A stretch of 64,000 nt of DNA from Nocardia sputorum (GTDB lineage: Bacteria; Actinomycetota; Actinomycetes; Mycobacteriales; Mycobacteriaceae). The notes below the pieces were generated by a model, which worked only from the letters and a program-made list of their open reading frames with translations, ran no database searches and was not told the DNA's origin. The stretch covers positions 1,364,001 through 1,428,000 of the forward strand of contig NZ_AP026978.1 of NCBI RefSeq assembly GCF_027924405.1. The letters run 5' to 3'. The position numbers and the translations under genes are program-made. Position 1 is the stretch's first letter; every line of letters starts with the position of its first letter. Positions 38,247 to 47,431 of this stretch are shown one piece after another.

Positions 38247-38618
38247 TCAGCCGCCGAACGAGCCGGTCGGCGGCGACGCGGGCAGCAACCGCCACGGCCC
38301 GCAGTTCTCGGTCTTGAACCCGACGTCGGTCGCCTTGATCTCCACCCGGACGGGGCCGAGCCGGGTGTAGTTGTTCGCGATGATGTACTGCATGTTCGTG
38401 CTGTCGCCCTCGACCTTCCAGAGCCTTCGCCAATCGCAGGCGTAGGCGGGGTCGGGGGTGCCGGGCGCCTCCCAGACCCCGGGCGCGATGTCGACGCCGA
38501 CCAGGTAGACGCCGTCGTGTGACATGGTGTTCGCGGGTTCGGCCGCCGCCGTTCCCGTGGCGAGCAGCGTCACCGCAGTGGTCATGGCTCCCGCGAACAG
38601 GAGTGCGCGCGCACGCAT
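38247..38618 (-). CDS. Small secreted protein of a mycolata-type family
   Basis: A 123-residue exported protein: signal peptide of about 26 residues (LLATGTAAA cut site), then a compact beta-rich domain beginning DGVYLVGVDIAPGVWEAPG and ending DVGFKTENCGPWRLL, with two cysteines (ACDW and ENCG) likely forming a disulphide. Similar domains occur in many mycobacterial and nocardial secreted proteins. Function unknown. No operon partner. Confidence 0.7.
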   Translation of the reverse strand: MRARALLFAGAMTTAVTLLATGTAAAEPANTMSHDGVYLVGVDIAPGVWEAPGTPDPAYACDWRRLWKVEGDSTNMQYIIANNYTRLGPVRVEIKATDVGFKTENCGPWRLLPASPPTGSFGG

Positions 38619-39110
38619 ACCGATTCTCCTTGCCTTGTACTACCGCCGCGTCCACGGTCGTCGTTCTCCCGTCGGCGCGGCCGACCCGAGACCCCCGATC
38701 TCCGCGGCAAGGAATACCAGAACCGACCAGGCGGTGTGCCCCGAATCCGGGAATCTGCGCGGGTTCGGTCTCCGGCACGCCGCAATCGGCGAACTCGTCC
38801 CGTTACGTGCTCGACTTCACCGACGGTTTCGTCGATGACCTCTCGGTAGCACAGCTACTGGCCACGACACCCTGTGCCCGCTGTGCTGTGGTCGCCGGTG
38901 CGTCCCGCCCACCAGGAAGTCGTCGACGATTTCGGCGCGCCGATCGGCGTGCCGAAGCCGCAAATGCATTACGCTCTGCTATCTCCGCGCAAACCGCCTG
39001 GCCGAGGTTGATCGCCGGGTGTCGCGCATGCTGTAACACTTCGATCACGCAGCTTGCTTTGCTGATACACGCGTTGCCAGAGTGAACCACTGGGTTTGGT
39101 GTTACAAGTG
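38619..39110. other. Non-coding stretch upstream of the amidase gene
   Basis: About 490 bases without a supported gene. It contains the promoters of the secreted protein (minus) and the amidase (plus). No repeat or RNA structure stands out before the hairpin at 39121. Confidence 0.4.
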
Positions 39111-39151
39111 GGAAGGGAGGGGCGCCCCGTTCCAGGGGCGCCGACCGCACT
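39111..39151 (+). promoter_or_regulatory. Ribosome binding site separated from the start codon by a hairpin
   Basis: The only Shine-Dalgarno-like sequence, GGAAGGGAGG (39111-39120), is 31 nt from the ATG at 39152, too far for normal initiation. Between them lies a perfect 8-bp stem GGCGCCCC/GGGGCGCC (39121-39128 with 39135-39142). Folding would bring the SD to about 9 nt from the ATG. No in-frame start codon occurs closer to the SD before an upstream stop at 39083. Confidence 0.6.
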
Positions 39152-40528
39152 ATGAAGCCAAGCATCGTCAAAGCCGGTATCTGTACCGCCGTCACGGCGG
39201 CGGTAACGGTGACGCTGTCCGGGTTGCTCCCGGTCACCGCACAGGCGGAGCCGTCACCGCTGGACATGTCCAAGAAGCTCGCAGGCAAGACCGTTTTCCT
39301 CGATCCCGGTCACCAGGGATCGAACCACTCCCAAGACTTGGCAAGACAGGTCAGCGATGGTCGCGGCGGCACGAAGGACTGCCAGACCACCGGCATGACC
39401 ACCATGAACGGCGTTCCCGAGCACACCATTACCTGGAACGTCGCCCAAGTCGTCAAGACGTCGCTGGAAACGCTCGGCGCGCACGTGGTGCTGAGTCGCC
39501 AAGACGACCTGAACTGGGGCGGCTGCATCGACGACCGAGCCCGCGCGGCGAGCCAGTCCGGCGCGGATCTCGCCGTGAGCATTCATGCCGACAGCGCGCC
39601 CGCGCAGTATCGCGGGTTCCACCTGATCGTCCCGGAACTGCCCATCCCGAATCTGATCATCGATCAGGCGCAGGCGGGAGCGGGTCTCGCCGCGTCCAAA
39701 GCGGTGCGCGACGCCTACCGCGAGGCGGGATTCCCGCCCGCGAACTACGGCGGTGTGGTGGACGGTCTGCAGACCCGTAAGGACGTCGCCGGGCCCGCCC
39801 TGACCACCGTCCCGGTCGTCTTCCTGGAGATGGGCAACGGCGCCAATCCCGAAGACGCGGCGCTGCTGGAAACACCGGAGGGCCAGCTCAAGCACGCCAT
39901 CGCGCTGACCACCGGCGTGGTCGGGCACCTGCTCGGCGCACCGCGGCCGGGTGCCGCGCCGGATCAGCAGACCGGGCAGACCGCTCCGCAGGGCTCCACG
40001 CTCGACCACCCGGCGGCGTCCCCGGAGACCTCGCAGGGGCAGACGGTTCCGGGTGGTCCACCGGCGCAGACGAACCCGGTGGTACCGCAGGCTCAGACGA
40101 TTCCCGCGGTGCCGCAGAACTCCACGACTCCCGGAGCGCCGCAGAGCCAGGCAGCGCCGCAGAGTTGGACGATCCCCGGAGTGCCGCAGGGTACGACGCC
40201 CGGAGCGCCGCAGAGCCCGGCGGCTCCCGCGGTGCCGCAGGCACAGTCCGTTCCGGGCACGTCGACGCCGAAGCCCGCCCCCGGTACGGCGACACCCCAG
40301 TCTCCGGGCACCTCGGCGTCGCCGACATCGCCGGGTACGTCCGGGACCCAGTCGTCGGGCACGCCGAACGCGCAGCAGTCACCCGGGACCGCCGGGGGCA
40401 ACGCCTCGATCATGGAACTGCTGATGCCGCTGGCGAAGCTGCTCGGCTTGGACAACAACGCCATCGCCACGGAGCTGATCAACCTCGGCTACAGCCTGGC
40501 GGGCATGCTGCTGGGCCCCTCGAAGTAG
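39152..40528 (+). CDS. Secreted N-acetylmuramoyl-L-alanine amidase (Rv3717-like)
   Basis: A 458-residue secreted zinc amidase. Signal peptide to about residue 32 (VTAQA). The amidase_3 domain runs from about 45 to 270, with zinc ligands in FLDPGHQG, VPEHTITW and SIHADS, and the catalytic Glu in VFLEMGNG. The inserted CQTTGMTTMNGVPEH segment matches mycobacterial Rv3717/Ami1. Residues about 275-405 form a Pro/Gln/Thr/Gly-rich spacer of imperfect PQ repeats not found in short relatives, followed by a hydrophobic C-terminal segment. It cuts peptide stems from peptidoglycan. The tail may attach to or cross the outer wall. Confidence 0.9.
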   Translation: MKPSIVKAGICTAVTAAVTVTLSGLLPVTAQAEPSPLDMSKKLAGKTVFLDPGHQGSNHSQDLARQVSDGRGGTKDCQTTGMTTMNGVPEHTITWNVAQVVKTSLETLGAHVVLSRQDDLNWGGCIDDRARAASQSGADLAVSIHADSAPAQYRGFHLIVPELPIPNLIIDQAQAGAGLAASKAVRDAYREAGFPPANYGGVVDGLQTRKDVAGPALTTVPVVFLEMGNGANPEDAALLETPEGQLKHAIALTTGVVGHLLGAPRPGAAPDQQTGQTAPQGSTLDHPAASPETSQGQTVPGGPPAQTNPVVPQAQTIPAVPQNSTTPGAPQSQAAPQSWTIPGVPQGTTPGAPQSPAAPAVPQAQSVPGTSTPKPAPGTATPQSPGTSASPTSPGTSGTQSSGTPNAQQSPGTAGGNASIMELLMPLAKLLGLDNNAIATELINLGYSLAGMLLGPSK

Positions 40529-40544
40529 TTCGCACATCGAACCC

Positions 40545-40588
40545 GCCGGACGCCACTCTCACCGCCGCGAGGGTGGCGTCCGGCTTTC
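40545..40588 (+). terminator. Terminator of the amidase gene
   Basis: Arms GCCGGACGCCAC (40545-40556) and GTGGCGTCCGGC (40573-40584) pair perfectly, extended by an inner CTC/GAG stem, and are followed by TTTCC. Confidence 0.75.
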
Positions 40589-40622
40589 CGCCCGGGTCGC
40601 GCGGCGCACTAGGGTGAGCGGA

Positions 40623-41657
40623 ATGGCTGACCGGATTCCTGTTGTGCTCGTCGCGGGGTTTCTCGGTTCCGGGAAGACCACGCTGCTCAACCATTTGCTC
40701 CGGGACAACCGGGGAACCCGGATCGGCGTGGTGGTCAACGACTTCGGGGCGATCAACATCGACTCGATGCTGGTCGCCGGACAGGTCGACGCCATGGTCT
40801 CGCTCGGCAACGGCTGCGTGTGCTGCGCGGTCGACGTCACCGAACTGGACGAGCTCTTCGCCCGGCTCACCCAGCCGCGCGCCGGGATAGACGTGATCGT
40901 GGTGGAAGCCAGCGGCCTGGCCGAGCCGCGCAACCTCATCCGGATGGTGCTCGGCAGCGACAATCCGCGCCTGCGCTACGGCGGGCTGGTCGAAGTGGTC
41001 GACGCCGAACAGTTCCCGCAGAGCAGCGCCCGCCACCCGGAACTGCGCACCCATCTGCGGCTGGCCGATCTGGTGGTGGTGAACAAGGCCGATCGGGTCG
41101 CGCCCGAGCGGCTCGCCCGGCTGCGCGCGGACATCGCGGCGCTGGTCGGTTCGGTGCCGGTGTACGCCACCACCTACGGCCGGATCGATCCGGGGCTGCT
41201 GTTCGACGAACCGCTGCGCGCGCGCCCGGCAGTGGCCGAGCAGCTGAGTTTCGACGAACTGCTCATCGAGCACGACCACGAGGACCACGCCGGGCACCGT
41301 CATCTGCACGACGACTACACCAGCGTCTCGTTCGCCAGCGGACGAGCGTTGGACCCGCGCAAGTTGATCGGCTTCCTGGAGGACCCGCCCGCGGGATTGT
41401 TCCGGGCCAAAGGGTTCGCCGCCTTCGGCGTGGCCGACGAACGCAGGAAGTTCGTCCTGCAGATGGTCGGCCGTCACATCGTCTTCGAGCCGGGCACCTG
41501 GTCGCGCGGCGAGTCACGAGGCGCGCAGCTGGTGCTCATCGGGGCGGGCCTGCACACCGACACGGCCCTGGCCCGGCTGCGCGACACCGTGCACGACACC
41601 GCCGAACCGCTCGACGCCCAGAGCATGCTCGGCGTGCGGCGCTACACGCCGCACTGA
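40623..41657 (+). CDS. CobW/G3E-family GTPase, putative metal chaperone
   Basis: A 344-residue G3E GTPase. P-loop GFLGSGKTTLLNH, the family metal site GNGCVCCAV (CxCC), guanine motif VVNKADR, and a His-rich stretch EHDHEDHAGHRHLHDDY near residue 220, then the CobW_C domain. Such proteins deliver zinc or cobalt to client enzymes. No Zur box or client gene is obvious nearby. ATG at 40623 is chosen; a GTG 9 bp upstream is an alternative. Confidence 0.9.
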   Translation: MADRIPVVLVAGFLGSGKTTLLNHLLRDNRGTRIGVVVNDFGAINIDSMLVAGQVDAMVSLGNGCVCCAVDVTELDELFARLTQPRAGIDVIVVEASGLAEPRNLIRMVLGSDNPRLRYGGLVEVVDAEQFPQSSARHPELRTHLRLADLVVVNKADRVAPERLARLRADIAALVGSVPVYATTYGRIDPGLLFDEPLRARPAVAEQLSFDELLIEHDHEDHAGHRHLHDDYTSVSFASGRALDPRKLIGFLEDPPAGLFRAKGFAAFGVADERRKFVLQMVGRHIVFEPGTWSRGESRGAQLVLIGAGLHTDTALARLRDTVHDTAEPLDAQSMLGVRRYTPH

Positions 41658-41844
41658 GCGCATCGGATTTTGGCGCGTTCGGTCGCGACCTGTCGCGTTC
41701 GGTGCTGGTAACCGAGCGGTCTTTTCATGAGACTGAATGCGTGTCCGCCGGGCGGTGGGCACCGGGAGCTTACTGCCGCGCGCGGCGCCGCTCGGCAGCC
41801 GATCCGTAACCGACCGAATCGTTCCGCTACCGATGGGAGTATCC

Positions 41845-42036
41845 GTGTCAGATTCCATGGAGAGCGCCACCGCTTACGTCATCGAGGCGCTGGAGGCCAA
41901 GGGCACCGCCACCCGCGACGACTTCGACGTTCCCGCGATCGTCGCCGAGACCCACGCCATCACCAACAGCTGGGATTTCCGGGCGATCGAGGACGCGACG
42001 TTCTGGTCGATCGCCGCGCGGTTCCTGAGGCAGTGA
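41845..42036 (+). CDS. Small conserved-looking protein, unknown function
   Basis: A 63-residue acidic, mostly helical protein. GTG at 41845 is chosen for GGGAG 5 bp upstream; an ATG 12 bp earlier is in frame. It contains a DFDVPAIVAETHAITNSWDF segment followed by a short helix. No family recognised. Its last 77 bases overlap the 3' end of the AraC-type gene on the other strand. Confidence 0.5.
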   Translation: MSDSMESATAYVIEALEAKGTATRDDFDVPAIVAETHAITNSWDFRAIEDATFWSIAARFLRQ

Positions 42037-43039
42037 ACGTCTGCTCGACCCGCGGCACGGACGCGGCAGGCGACCACCGCCGAGCCGCTCGCCGCAACGA
42101 TCCCGGGTCGGAGTAGCCGAGGATCTCCGCCTGGCGCGCCGGGCTCAGCGGACCGGTGGCGGTCGCGGCGACCCACCGCGTGCCGCGCGCCCGGTCCAGC
42201 TCCGCGCGCCACGTGGTACCCGCCTCGCGCAACCGCCGCTGCAGCGTGCGCGGGCTGGTGGCCAGTCTGCGCGCCACCCGCTCCAAAGACGCGTCGCCTT
42301 CGTCCAAGCAGTCCGCCAAGGCGGCCGCGACGCGCTCCGGCCAGGCGGTGGCCAGCGGTGGCGGTGGCGGCAGCGCGGCGGCCAAGGGCTGGAGAATGCC
42401 GGCCAGAACCGGGTCGCTGGTCGTCAACGGCCGGTCCATGTCCGCGGCGCGGAAGGTCATGGCGTCCACCGGCGCGCCGAACTCGATCGCGGTGGTGCCG
42501 AAGACCTCGACGAAGGTGCCGATCTTGGCGGGGGCGTGCTGGCGCAACGAGACCCGCACCGGGGCCAGCGGTTCGCGCACCACCCGCCGCGCCCGGCTGA
42601 GCACCGCGCTGAGGCCCCACAGCTGGGTGAGATCGCGGCCGCGGCCTTCCCCGTCGATCATGTCGAGATACAGGGTGACCTCGTCATCGTTCTCCGCGAC
42701 CAGGTCGAATCGGTGGTTGGTGGTCACCGCGGTGACGTACGGCCCGCAAGTCGCCAATCCGGCGCCCAGCGTCGGCGCCGAGGAGAACAGGTAGTCGTAC
42801 AGACCCAGACAGGTGAGCTGGTAGCGGCTGGCCACATTCAGGGCGACGTCCGGGTCGCCGAGTTCGTGTTCACCGATCTCCCACAGCCGGGAGAACGTCT
42901 GGCTGGGCAGGTGCAGGTCGTCGCCGGCCATGGTCCACTCCGGCAACCCGGATTCCCGCAGCAGCAGGTCGCGGTCGAGGCCGGCCGCGATGAGTTGCGA
43001 GATGACGAATCGGTGGAGCAAGACCTGGTCGGTTCCCAT
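41960..43039 (-). CDS. AraC-family regulator (OruR/Arabinose-binding_2 type)
   Basis: A 359-residue regulator with an N-terminal Arabinose_bd-like domain (QLIAAGLDRDLLLRESGLP start, about residues 10-200) and a C-terminal AraC HTH (about 250-335) with LERVARRLATSPRTLQRRL and ILGYSDPGSLRRAARRW. The last 25 residues, read through the antisense of the small gene at 41845, are Ser/Arg-rich and not AraC-like, suggesting that the ancestral stop was lost. ATG at 43039 follows GGGAG. Targets unknown. Confidence 0.82.
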   Translation of the reverse strand: MGTDQVLLHRFVISQLIAAGLDRDLLLRESGLPEWTMAGDDLHLPSQTFSRLWEIGEHELGDPDVALNVASRYQLTCLGLYDYLFSSAPTLGAGLATCGPYVTAVTTNHRFDLVAENDDEVTLYLDMIDGEGRGRDLTQLWGLSAVLSRARRVVREPLAPVRVSLRQHAPAKIGTFVEVFGTTAIEFGAPVDAMTFRAADMDRPLTTSDPVLAGILQPLAAALPPPPPLATAWPERVAAALADCLDEGDASLERVARRLATSPRTLQRRLREAGTTWRAELDRARGTRWVAATATGPLSPARQAEILGYSDPGSLRRAARRWSPAASVPRVEQTFTASGTARRSTRTSRPRSPGNPSCW

Positions 43040-43202
43040 CGCGTGCTCCCTTCTCCCACCGCGACCGATCGGCTCACACGCGCAGCGAGACCGAGCGCGT
43101 TCCGTCCCCGGGGCCGCGGCCGTTGCGAGGACGACGACACCGCGACGCGCACACGCTATACCGGCCGTGTTGATTCGTCATGAGTTTCATGTCACGGACA
43201 GA

Positions 43203-43637
43203 TCACCCGCAGGCGTTCACCCATTCGGACAGGCCGTCGGCGAACAGCTGCCGCTTCCAGATCGGGACTTCGTGCTTGATCCGATCCACCAGTTCCGCGC
43301 ACGCCGTGAAGGCCGCGCCGCGATGCGCCGCCGCCACCGCGACGACGATCGCGCGGTCCCCGATGCCGAGCGAGCCGACGCGGTGCACGGCCGCGACCGG
43401 CAAGCCGTGCGCCGCGGCGACTTCCGCGCAAACGGTGCGCAGGAAACGCTCCGCTTGCGGGTGCGCGGAGTATTCCAGGGCCGAAACCGCTTGTCCCCCG
43501 TCGTGATCGCGGACCTTCCCGGTGAACACCACGACCGCGCCGTAGTGCGGTCCGGTGACCGCCTCCTCGACCTGCGCTGGGTCGAGCGGCTGGTCGCTGA
43601 TCCGGGCGAGCCGGACCGTGGCCTCAGCCGTTGTCAT
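43203..43637 (-). CDS. moaE: Molybdopterin synthase catalytic subunit MoaE
   Basis: A 144-residue MoaE. It has GAVVVFTGKVRDHDGG near residue 35, the LEYSAHPQAE segment, the HRVGSLGIGD block and the catalytic-lysine motif HEVPIWKRQLF near the C-terminus. It transfers sulphur from MoaD thiocarboxylate to cyclic pyranopterin monophosphate. ATG at 43637 lies 8 bp after GGAGG and overlaps the MoaC-MogA gene by 14 bp. Its partner MoaD is at 47153. Confidence 0.93.
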   Translation of the reverse strand: MTTAEATVRLARISDQPLDPAQVEEAVTGPHYGAVVVFTGKVRDHDGGQAVSALEYSAHPQAERFLRTVCAEVAAAHGLPVAAVHRVGSLGIGDRAIVVAVAAAHRGAAFTACAELVDRIKHEVPIWKRQLFADGLSEWVNACG

Positions 43638-44685
43638 GACTTCCACCTCCGGCGACTTGTGCGAGCAGATGATCCAGCAGCGGTTCGAGCACCGCGATGC
43701 CGTCTCGGACGCCGCCCGGCGAGCCGGGCAGATTCACGATCACCGAGCGTCCGGCGAGCCCCGCCACGCCCCGGCTCAGCGCCGCCAGCGGGAACTTCGC
43801 GGTGCCGCGCTGCCGGATCGCCTCGGCCACACCGGGCAGTTCGCGGTCGAGCAGCGCGAGGGTGGCCTCCGGGGTCGCGTCGGTGGGGGAGGCGCCGGTC
43901 CCGCCGGTGCTGACGACGAGCGCGGGTTCGAAACGCAGCGCGTCGGCCAAGCCGAATTCGATCTCGGCGTCGGCGTAGACCAGCGGGCCACGCACCGAGA
44001 AGCCGAGACCGGTCAGCCAGTCCACGAGCACCGGCCCGGTGGTGTCCTCGCGGGTGCCCGCCGCGACACCGGTCGAGGCGACCAGCACCACCGCCGAGCG
44101 TTCCTCCTCGGCGAACTCCACCTCGGCGTACTCGGGGGTGTCCGGCTCGGCATCCACCTCGTCGAGGGGAAGTTCTTCGCTGGTCACCGCCTCGATTTCC
44201 GCGGGGGCTTCGTCGGCCGGGCGCTCCCAGTGCCCGCGCTTGCCGCCTTCTTTGGCGAGCAGCCGCACGCCGTCCAGCGTCGCCGCGGGGTCGACGGCCT
44301 TCACCATGTCGTGCAAGGTCAATCCGGCGACCGCCACCGCGGTCAGCGCTTCCATCTCGACGCCCGTGGGGCCCTTGGTCTTGGCGGTGGCCTCGATCGT
44401 GATGGCGGTGTCGGTGAAACCGAACTCGACGCGCACCGACGACAGCGCCAGCTGATGGCACAGCGGGATCAGTTCGGAGGTCTTCTTCGCCCCCGCGATG
44501 CCCGCGATCCGGGCGGTGGACAGCACGTCAGCCTTCGGCATGTCGTCGGCTCGCACCAGCGCGACCACCTCGGCCGTGGTGCGCAACTCGCCTGCCGCGA
44601 CGGCGATCCGGGTGGTGTCGCTCTTCTCGCTCACGTCCACCATGCGGGCGCGGCCTTCGTGGTCGACATGGGACAACTCGCTCAT
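43624..44685 (-). CDS. moaCB: Fused MoaC-MogA/MoaB molybdenum cofactor protein
   Basis: A 353-residue fusion. Residues 1-160 are MoaC (KADVLSTARIAGIAGAKKT, LIPLCHQLALSSV, GVEMEALTAVAVAGLT with the catalytic Lys-Asp region), which forms cyclic pyranopterin monophosphate with MoaA. An acidic linker (about 160-195) leads to a MogA/MoaB domain (about 200-353: VSTGGTGASPTDATPEA, VNLPGSPGGVRDG), which adenylylates molybdopterin. One protein thus covers an early and a late step. The ATG overlaps the moeA stop (ATGA). Confidence 0.92.
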   Translation of the reverse strand: MSELSHVDHEGRARMVDVSEKSDTTRIAVAAGELRTTAEVVALVRADDMPKADVLSTARIAGIAGAKKTSELIPLCHQLALSSVRVEFGFTDTAITIEATAKTKGPTGVEMEALTAVAVAGLTLHDMVKAVDPAATLDGVRLLAKEGGKRGHWERPADEAPAEIEAVTSEELPLDEVDAEPDTPEYAEVEFAEEERSAVVLVASTGVAAGTREDTTGPVLVDWLTGLGFSVRGPLVYADAEIEFGLADALRFEPALVVSTGGTGASPTDATPEATLALLDRELPGVAEAIRQRGTAKFPLAALSRGVAGLAGRSVIVNLPGSPGGVRDGIAVLEPLLDHLLAQVAGGGSHDNG

Positions 44686-45926
44686 AACAACCACACTCGC
44701 ACAAGCGCCCCGGCGGGCAGCGCGGTGACCTCGGCGGGCACATCGATCAGCACGTCGGCCTGCGCCATCGCCGCCACCAGATGCGAGCCCGGACCGGACG
44801 CAACCTCGACCGCCCGCGGCTGCCCCTGCGCGGGCGGTTCACCCGGATGCCCGCGGATCAGCTTGCCGCGCAGGAACTGACGCTTGCCCTCCGGCGAGCG
44901 CGGCACCGCGCCGACCAGGGGAAGCTCATAGGTGTCCACCGTGGGCAGACCGGCGAGGTGACGCAGTATCGGGCGGGCGAACACCTCGAAGGACACCATC
45001 GTGCTGACCGGATTGCCGGGGAAGCTGAGCACCGGTACCCCGTCGACGACGGTCAGCCCCTGCGGACCGCCCGGTTGCATCGCGACCGAGCCGAACCGCC
45101 CGCCCATCGGCTCGAGCACGTCCTTGACCACCTCGAAGTCGCCCTTGGACACCCCGCCGGAGGTGAACACCACGTCGGCGTGCTCGGTCGCCGCCGACAG
45201 CAGCGCGCGGAAACGCGCCGGATCGTCGGTGCTGTGCGCCACCGAGACGACCTCGACGCCGTTGGCCGCCAGCGCCGCGGCGAGGGCGATGCCGTTGGAG
45301 TTGTAGATCTGCCCGGGACGCAGCGGTTTTCCGGCCGCCACCAGCTCGTCGCCGGTGGTGATCACCGCACCGCGCACCGCGCGGAAGACCGCCACCGCGG
45401 ATAAGCCGACCGCGGCGAGGGCGGCGACGTGCCGGGGGGCGAGCCGGGCGCCCGCCCGCACGAGCAGATCGCCGGTCCGGACATCGGTGCCCGGTTCCCG
45501 CACGAATTCCCCTGCGCTGCGGCCGCGTTCGATGGTCACCGTGCCGTCGCCCACGCTGGCGTCCTCCACCGGCACGACGCAGTCCGCGCCGGGCGGGACC
45601 GGCGCGCCGGTCATCACCTTCATCGCCGCGCCCCGCGGCAGCGGCGTCCGGCCCGCCGCGCCTGCCGCGACCACGCCGGCCAAGGGCAGGGTGACCGGCG
45701 CGACCAGCACCGATTCGGCGCGCACCGCGTAACCGTCCATCGCGGAGTTGCGGAAGACCGGCAGGTCGATCGGCGAACGGACGTCCTCGGCCAATTGCCT
45801 GCCCAGCGCCGACGCCACCGCGACGGTCTCCACCGTGCGCGCGGCCAGGGGCCGCAGCAGCTGTTCGATGCTGTCGCGGTAGTCGTCGACGGGCTCGGCC
45901 GAGACGCCGGCGGGCCGAGGGTTCAT
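44682..45926 (-). CDS. moeA: Molybdopterin molybdenumtransferase MoeA
   Basis: A 414-residue MoeA: N-terminal [28 protein letters not shown], central [27 protein letters not shown] and [16 protein letters not shown], then the C-terminal beta-barrel domain. It inserts molybdate into adenylylated molybdopterin. It is first in the operon moeA-moaCB-moaE, divergent from moaA. Length normal. Confidence 0.93.
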   Translation of the reverse strand: MNPRPAGVSAEPVDDYRDSIEQLLRPLAARTVETVAVASALGRQLAEDVRSPIDLPVFRNSAMDGYAVRAESVLVAPVTLPLAGVVAAGAAGRTPLPRGAAMKVMTGAPVPPGADCVVPVEDASVGDGTVTIERGRSAGEFVREPGTDVRTGDLLVRAGARLAPRHVAALAAVGLSAVAVFRAVRGAVITTGDELVAAGKPLRPGQIYNSNGIALAAALAANGVEVVSVAHSTDDPARFRALLSAATEHADVVFTSGGVSKGDFEVVKDVLEPMGGRFGSVAMQPGGPQGLTVVDGVPVLSFPGNPVSTMVSFEVFARPILRHLAGLPTVDTYELPLVGAVPRSPEGKRQFLRGKLIRGHPGEPPAQGQPRAVEVASGPGSHLVAAMAQADVLIDVPAEVTALPAGALVRVWLL

Positions 45927-46089
45927 GCGAGTCAGCCTAACGCCCGATCCGGGCGGTTTTCCGCCGCTGTCGCGGTGCGCCGGTCGGTGCGCAGGTCGCC
46001 GGCGCCGTGCTCGCCCCGTGGCGGTCGCCTCACCGCCGATCCGTGACCTCGGTGAGCATTCCGCCCGCAGACGAATCGGGACAGGCGGT

Positions 46090-46102
46090 CATAATGGACG
46101 TG
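46090..46102 (+). promoter_or_regulatory. -10 box and leaderless start of moaA
   Basis: CATAAT at 46090-46095 lies 6 bp before the GTG at 46102, with no Shine-Dalgarno sequence. This spacing is typical of actinobacterial leaderless transcripts that begin at the start codon. Confidence 0.5.
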
Positions 46103-47160
46103 TGACTCTGGTCGAGATCGGGATTCCCGCGGTGCGTTCCGGGCGTCCCTCGCTCGCCGGCCGTCCCGACACCCCCTACTTGCTGGATCGTTTCGGACGC
46201 GTCGCCCGCGACCTGCGCGTATCCATCACCGAGAAGTGTTCGCTGCGCTGTACCTACTGCATGCCGGAGGAGGGGCTGCCGGAGATACCCCGGGACGAAC
46301 TGCTCACGCCGGACGAGATCGTGCGTCTGGTGCGCTTGGCGGTGCGGGATCTGGGCGTGCGCGAGGTCCGCTTCACGGGGGGCGAGCCGCTGATGCGCCG
46401 CGACTTGGAACAGATCATCGCGGGCTGTCACGCCGCGGTGCCGCACATCCCGCTGGCGATGACGACCAACGGCATCGGGCTCGAGCACCGCGCCTTGGGC
46501 CTGGCCGCCGCCGGCCTGCATCGGGTGAACGTCTCGTTGGACACGGTGGACCGGGCCGGTTTCGCGCGGCTGACGCGCCGCGACCGCCTCGAATCGGTGT
46601 TCGCCGGGATCCGTGCCGCCCGCGCCGCCGGACTGGCCCCGATCAAGGTCAACGCCGTCTTGATGCGCGAAACCCTCTCCGGCGCTTCCGATCTGCTGCG
46701 CTGGTGCCTGGACGAGGGCTGCGAGCTGCGCTTCATCGAGGAGATGCCGCTCGACGCCGACCACGAATGGGCACGCGCCAACATGGTCACCGCCGCGGAG
46801 CTGCTCGACGTGCTCGGCACCCGGTTCGAGCTCAGCGAGGCCGGTCGCGCCGATCCGTCGGCCCCCGCGGAGAAATGGCTGGTCGACGGCGGGCCCGGCA
46901 CCGTGGGCATTATCGCCACGGTGACCCGCAAGTTCTGCGACACCTGCGACCGTACCCGGCTCACCGCGGACGGCATGCTGCGCTCCTGCCTGTTCAGCGA
47001 CCAGGAGTTCGACCTGCGCCAAGCGCTGCGCTCCGGTGCGGCCGACGAGGAGGTCGCGACCCTCTGGCGTGGTGCCATGTGGAACAAATGGGCAGGTCAC
47101 GGCATCGATGCCGAGGGCTTCGTCCCCCCGGAGCGGACGATGGGAGCCATCGGTGGTTGA
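46102..47160 (+). CDS. moaA: GTP 3',8-cyclase MoaA
   Basis: A 352-residue radical SAM enzyme. N-terminal cluster motif [16 protein letters not shown] (CxxxCxxC), the SAM-binding [14 protein letters not shown], and C-terminal cluster [18 protein letters not shown]. It ends with the functional Gly-Gly tail (GAIGG). It converts GTP to the precursor used by MoaC. GTG at 46102 is preferred as a leaderless start. It overlaps moaD by 8 bp. Confidence 0.94.
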   Translation: MTLVEIGIPAVRSGRPSLAGRPDTPYLLDRFGRVARDLRVSITEKCSLRCTYCMPEEGLPEIPRDELLTPDEIVRLVRLAVRDLGVREVRFTGGEPLMRRDLEQIIAGCHAAVPHIPLAMTTNGIGLEHRALGLAAAGLHRVNVSLDTVDRAGFARLTRRDRLESVFAGIRAARAAGLAPIKVNAVLMRETLSGASDLLRWCLDEGCELRFIEEMPLDADHEWARANMVTAAELLDVLGTRFELSEAGRADPSAPAEKWLVDGGPGTVGIIATVTRKFCDTCDRTRLTADGMLRSCLFSDQEFDLRQALRSGAADEEVATLWRGAMWNKWAGHGIDAEGFVPPERTMGAIGG

Positions 47161-47395
47161 GATTCGCTATTTCGCCGCGATCGCCGACGCCGTGGGCAAG
47201 GACAGCGAAACCCTCGACTTCCCGGCCGGAGCGACGGTGGCCGACCTGCGCGCGGCCCTGTCGGCCGCCTACGGCCCGGATCTGGACAAGATGCTGTCGG
47301 TGTGCGCCTACCTGATCGGTGACGAACTCACCCGCGACCCCACGGTCGCGCTGAGCCCGCGCGTCGACGTCCTGCCACCCTTCGCGGGCGGGTGA
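47153..47395 (+). CDS. moaD: Molybdopterin synthase sulphur-carrier subunit MoaD
   Basis: An 80-residue ubiquitin-like protein: [20 protein letters not shown] at the start and the C-terminal PPFAGG whose final Gly is thiocarboxylated. GTG at 47153 lies 6 bp after GGGAG and inside the end of moaA. It partners with MoaE encoded at 43203. Confidence 0.92.
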   Translation: MVEIRYFAAIADAVGKDSETLDFPAGATVADLRAALSAAYGPDLDKMLSVCAYLIGDELTRDPTVALSPRVDVLPPFAGG

Positions 47396-47396
47396 A

Positions 47397-47422
47397 CGCG
47401 ACCCGCCGCGCGGCGGGTCGCG
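47397..47422. terminator. Perfect palindromic terminator between moaD and nadE
   Basis: A fully self-complementary 26-bp sequence with arms CGCGACCCGCCG and complement, right between two convergent stop codons. No T-run; it can act in both directions. Confidence 0.65.
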
Positions 47423-47431
47423 GCGGGACGC

